Source: Candidatus Helarchaeota archaeon | Lineage (GTDB): Archaea; Asgardarchaeota; Lokiarchaeia; Helarchaeales; JABXJV01 | Direction: 5' to 3' | Length of the DNA: 6,334 nucleotides | Assembly (NCBI GenBank): GCA_013375355.1 | Contig: JABXJV010000568.1 | Coordinates: forward strand, 1-6,334 | Translations under genes and position numbers: made by a program | The notes under the pieces: generated by a model | Seen by the model: the letters and a program-made list of their open reading frames with translations, nothing else | Databases searched by the model: none | What the model was told of the DNA's origin: nothing | Part shown: in pieces, positions 6,043 through 6,334 of the stretch | Layout: each line of letters opens with the position of its first letter | How positions within the stretch are numbered: the stretch's first letter is position 1

Positions 6043-6334
6043 AGAATAAATATGATCATATACCGAATACAGCTTTAACATTATTTTACTTTATGCGATT
6101 TGCAAATGCAATATTATTAATTGCTTTAGGTTTTTCTGCCAGAGATTTTAAGCATGTGATGGCAAATTTAGAATCATTTTCTAAATTATTTTCTATACAC
6201 TTCCCTAAAATAACAATTACTACTGCAATCATTTATAATATACTCATACTTTCACTTGGTGCCGTTAATCTTTCTGCACCAGAAATTACACGAATTGACT
6301 TTGCAAAAAGAGCTTTGGGTTTAAATGAATTAAC
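6024..6334 (+). CDS. Continuation of the helical-repeat gene in the -1 frame (partial at window end)
   Basis: This frame is open for about 103 codons in very A+T-rich DNA, where chance stops are frequent, so it is probably coding. It reads RSLLENKYDHIPNTALTLF, then the hydrophobic helix FANAILLIALGF, then ARDFKHVMANLESFSKLF, IITT-type helices and finally APEITRIDFAKRALGLNEL. The helical, aromatic-rich style matches the preceding product. The first ATG is at 6093 and has no Shine-Dalgarno site, so an independent gene starting there is less likely than an interrupted longer one. If a gene finder starts at 6093, it would give an 80-residue partial product. The 3' end lies outside the window. Confidence 0.6.

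Noticed and set aside
1..6334. Insertion sequence or integrase-type mobile element
   Set aside because: No transposase or integrase motifs, terminal inverted repeats or target duplications were seen.

Overview
The window is A+T-rich and looks archaeal. It has a thiolase directly followed by a DUF35 (Zn-ribbon/OB-fold) gene, which is a typical archaeal pairing. It also has T-rich tracts rather than GC-rich hairpins after genes, strong Shine-Dalgarno sites inside an operon, a likely leaderless promoter, a probable TTG start, and TPR-like helical-repeat genes with low G+C. An Asgard (Lokiarchaeia-like) archaeon would fit, but that is inference, since no lineage marker is present.

Layout from left to right. 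Bases 3-266 hold the C-terminal end of a beta-class N4/N6 DNA methyltransferase running in from outside. It converges on a minus-strand DUF362 gene (299-1120, or 1132 with a TTG start). A 182-bp divergent promoter region (1121-1302) contains a TATA-like box for DUF362 and A+T-rich dyads in front of the thiolase. The plus-strand thiolase (1303-2586) and DUF35 gene (2595-3041) form a tight two-gene operon that ends in a poly-T terminator. After a 225-bp A+T-rich spacer comes a SIR2-TPR fusion gene (3267-4958). After another 175-bp spacer comes a helical-repeat gene (5134-6042), whose frame is broken near 6021-6026 and continues in the -1 frame to the window edge.

How the genes work together. 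The thiolase and DUF35 proteins should act as one complex in acyl-CoA chemistry: either acetoacetyl-CoA synthesis for the mevalonate pathway or thiolytic beta-oxidation. The SIR2-TPR protein keeps the NAD-site motifs (GAGVS..AGIP, NFD, HLHG, GYSG) but lacks the zinc cysteines of sirtuin deacetylases. It is therefore more likely a NADase-type effector, possibly antiviral, with its helical repeats acting as a sensor or scaffold. A link between it and the following helical-repeat gene is only suggested by adjacency and orientation. The most noteworthy items are the SIR2-TPR gene, the frameshifted last gene, and the dyad-rich divergent promoter.
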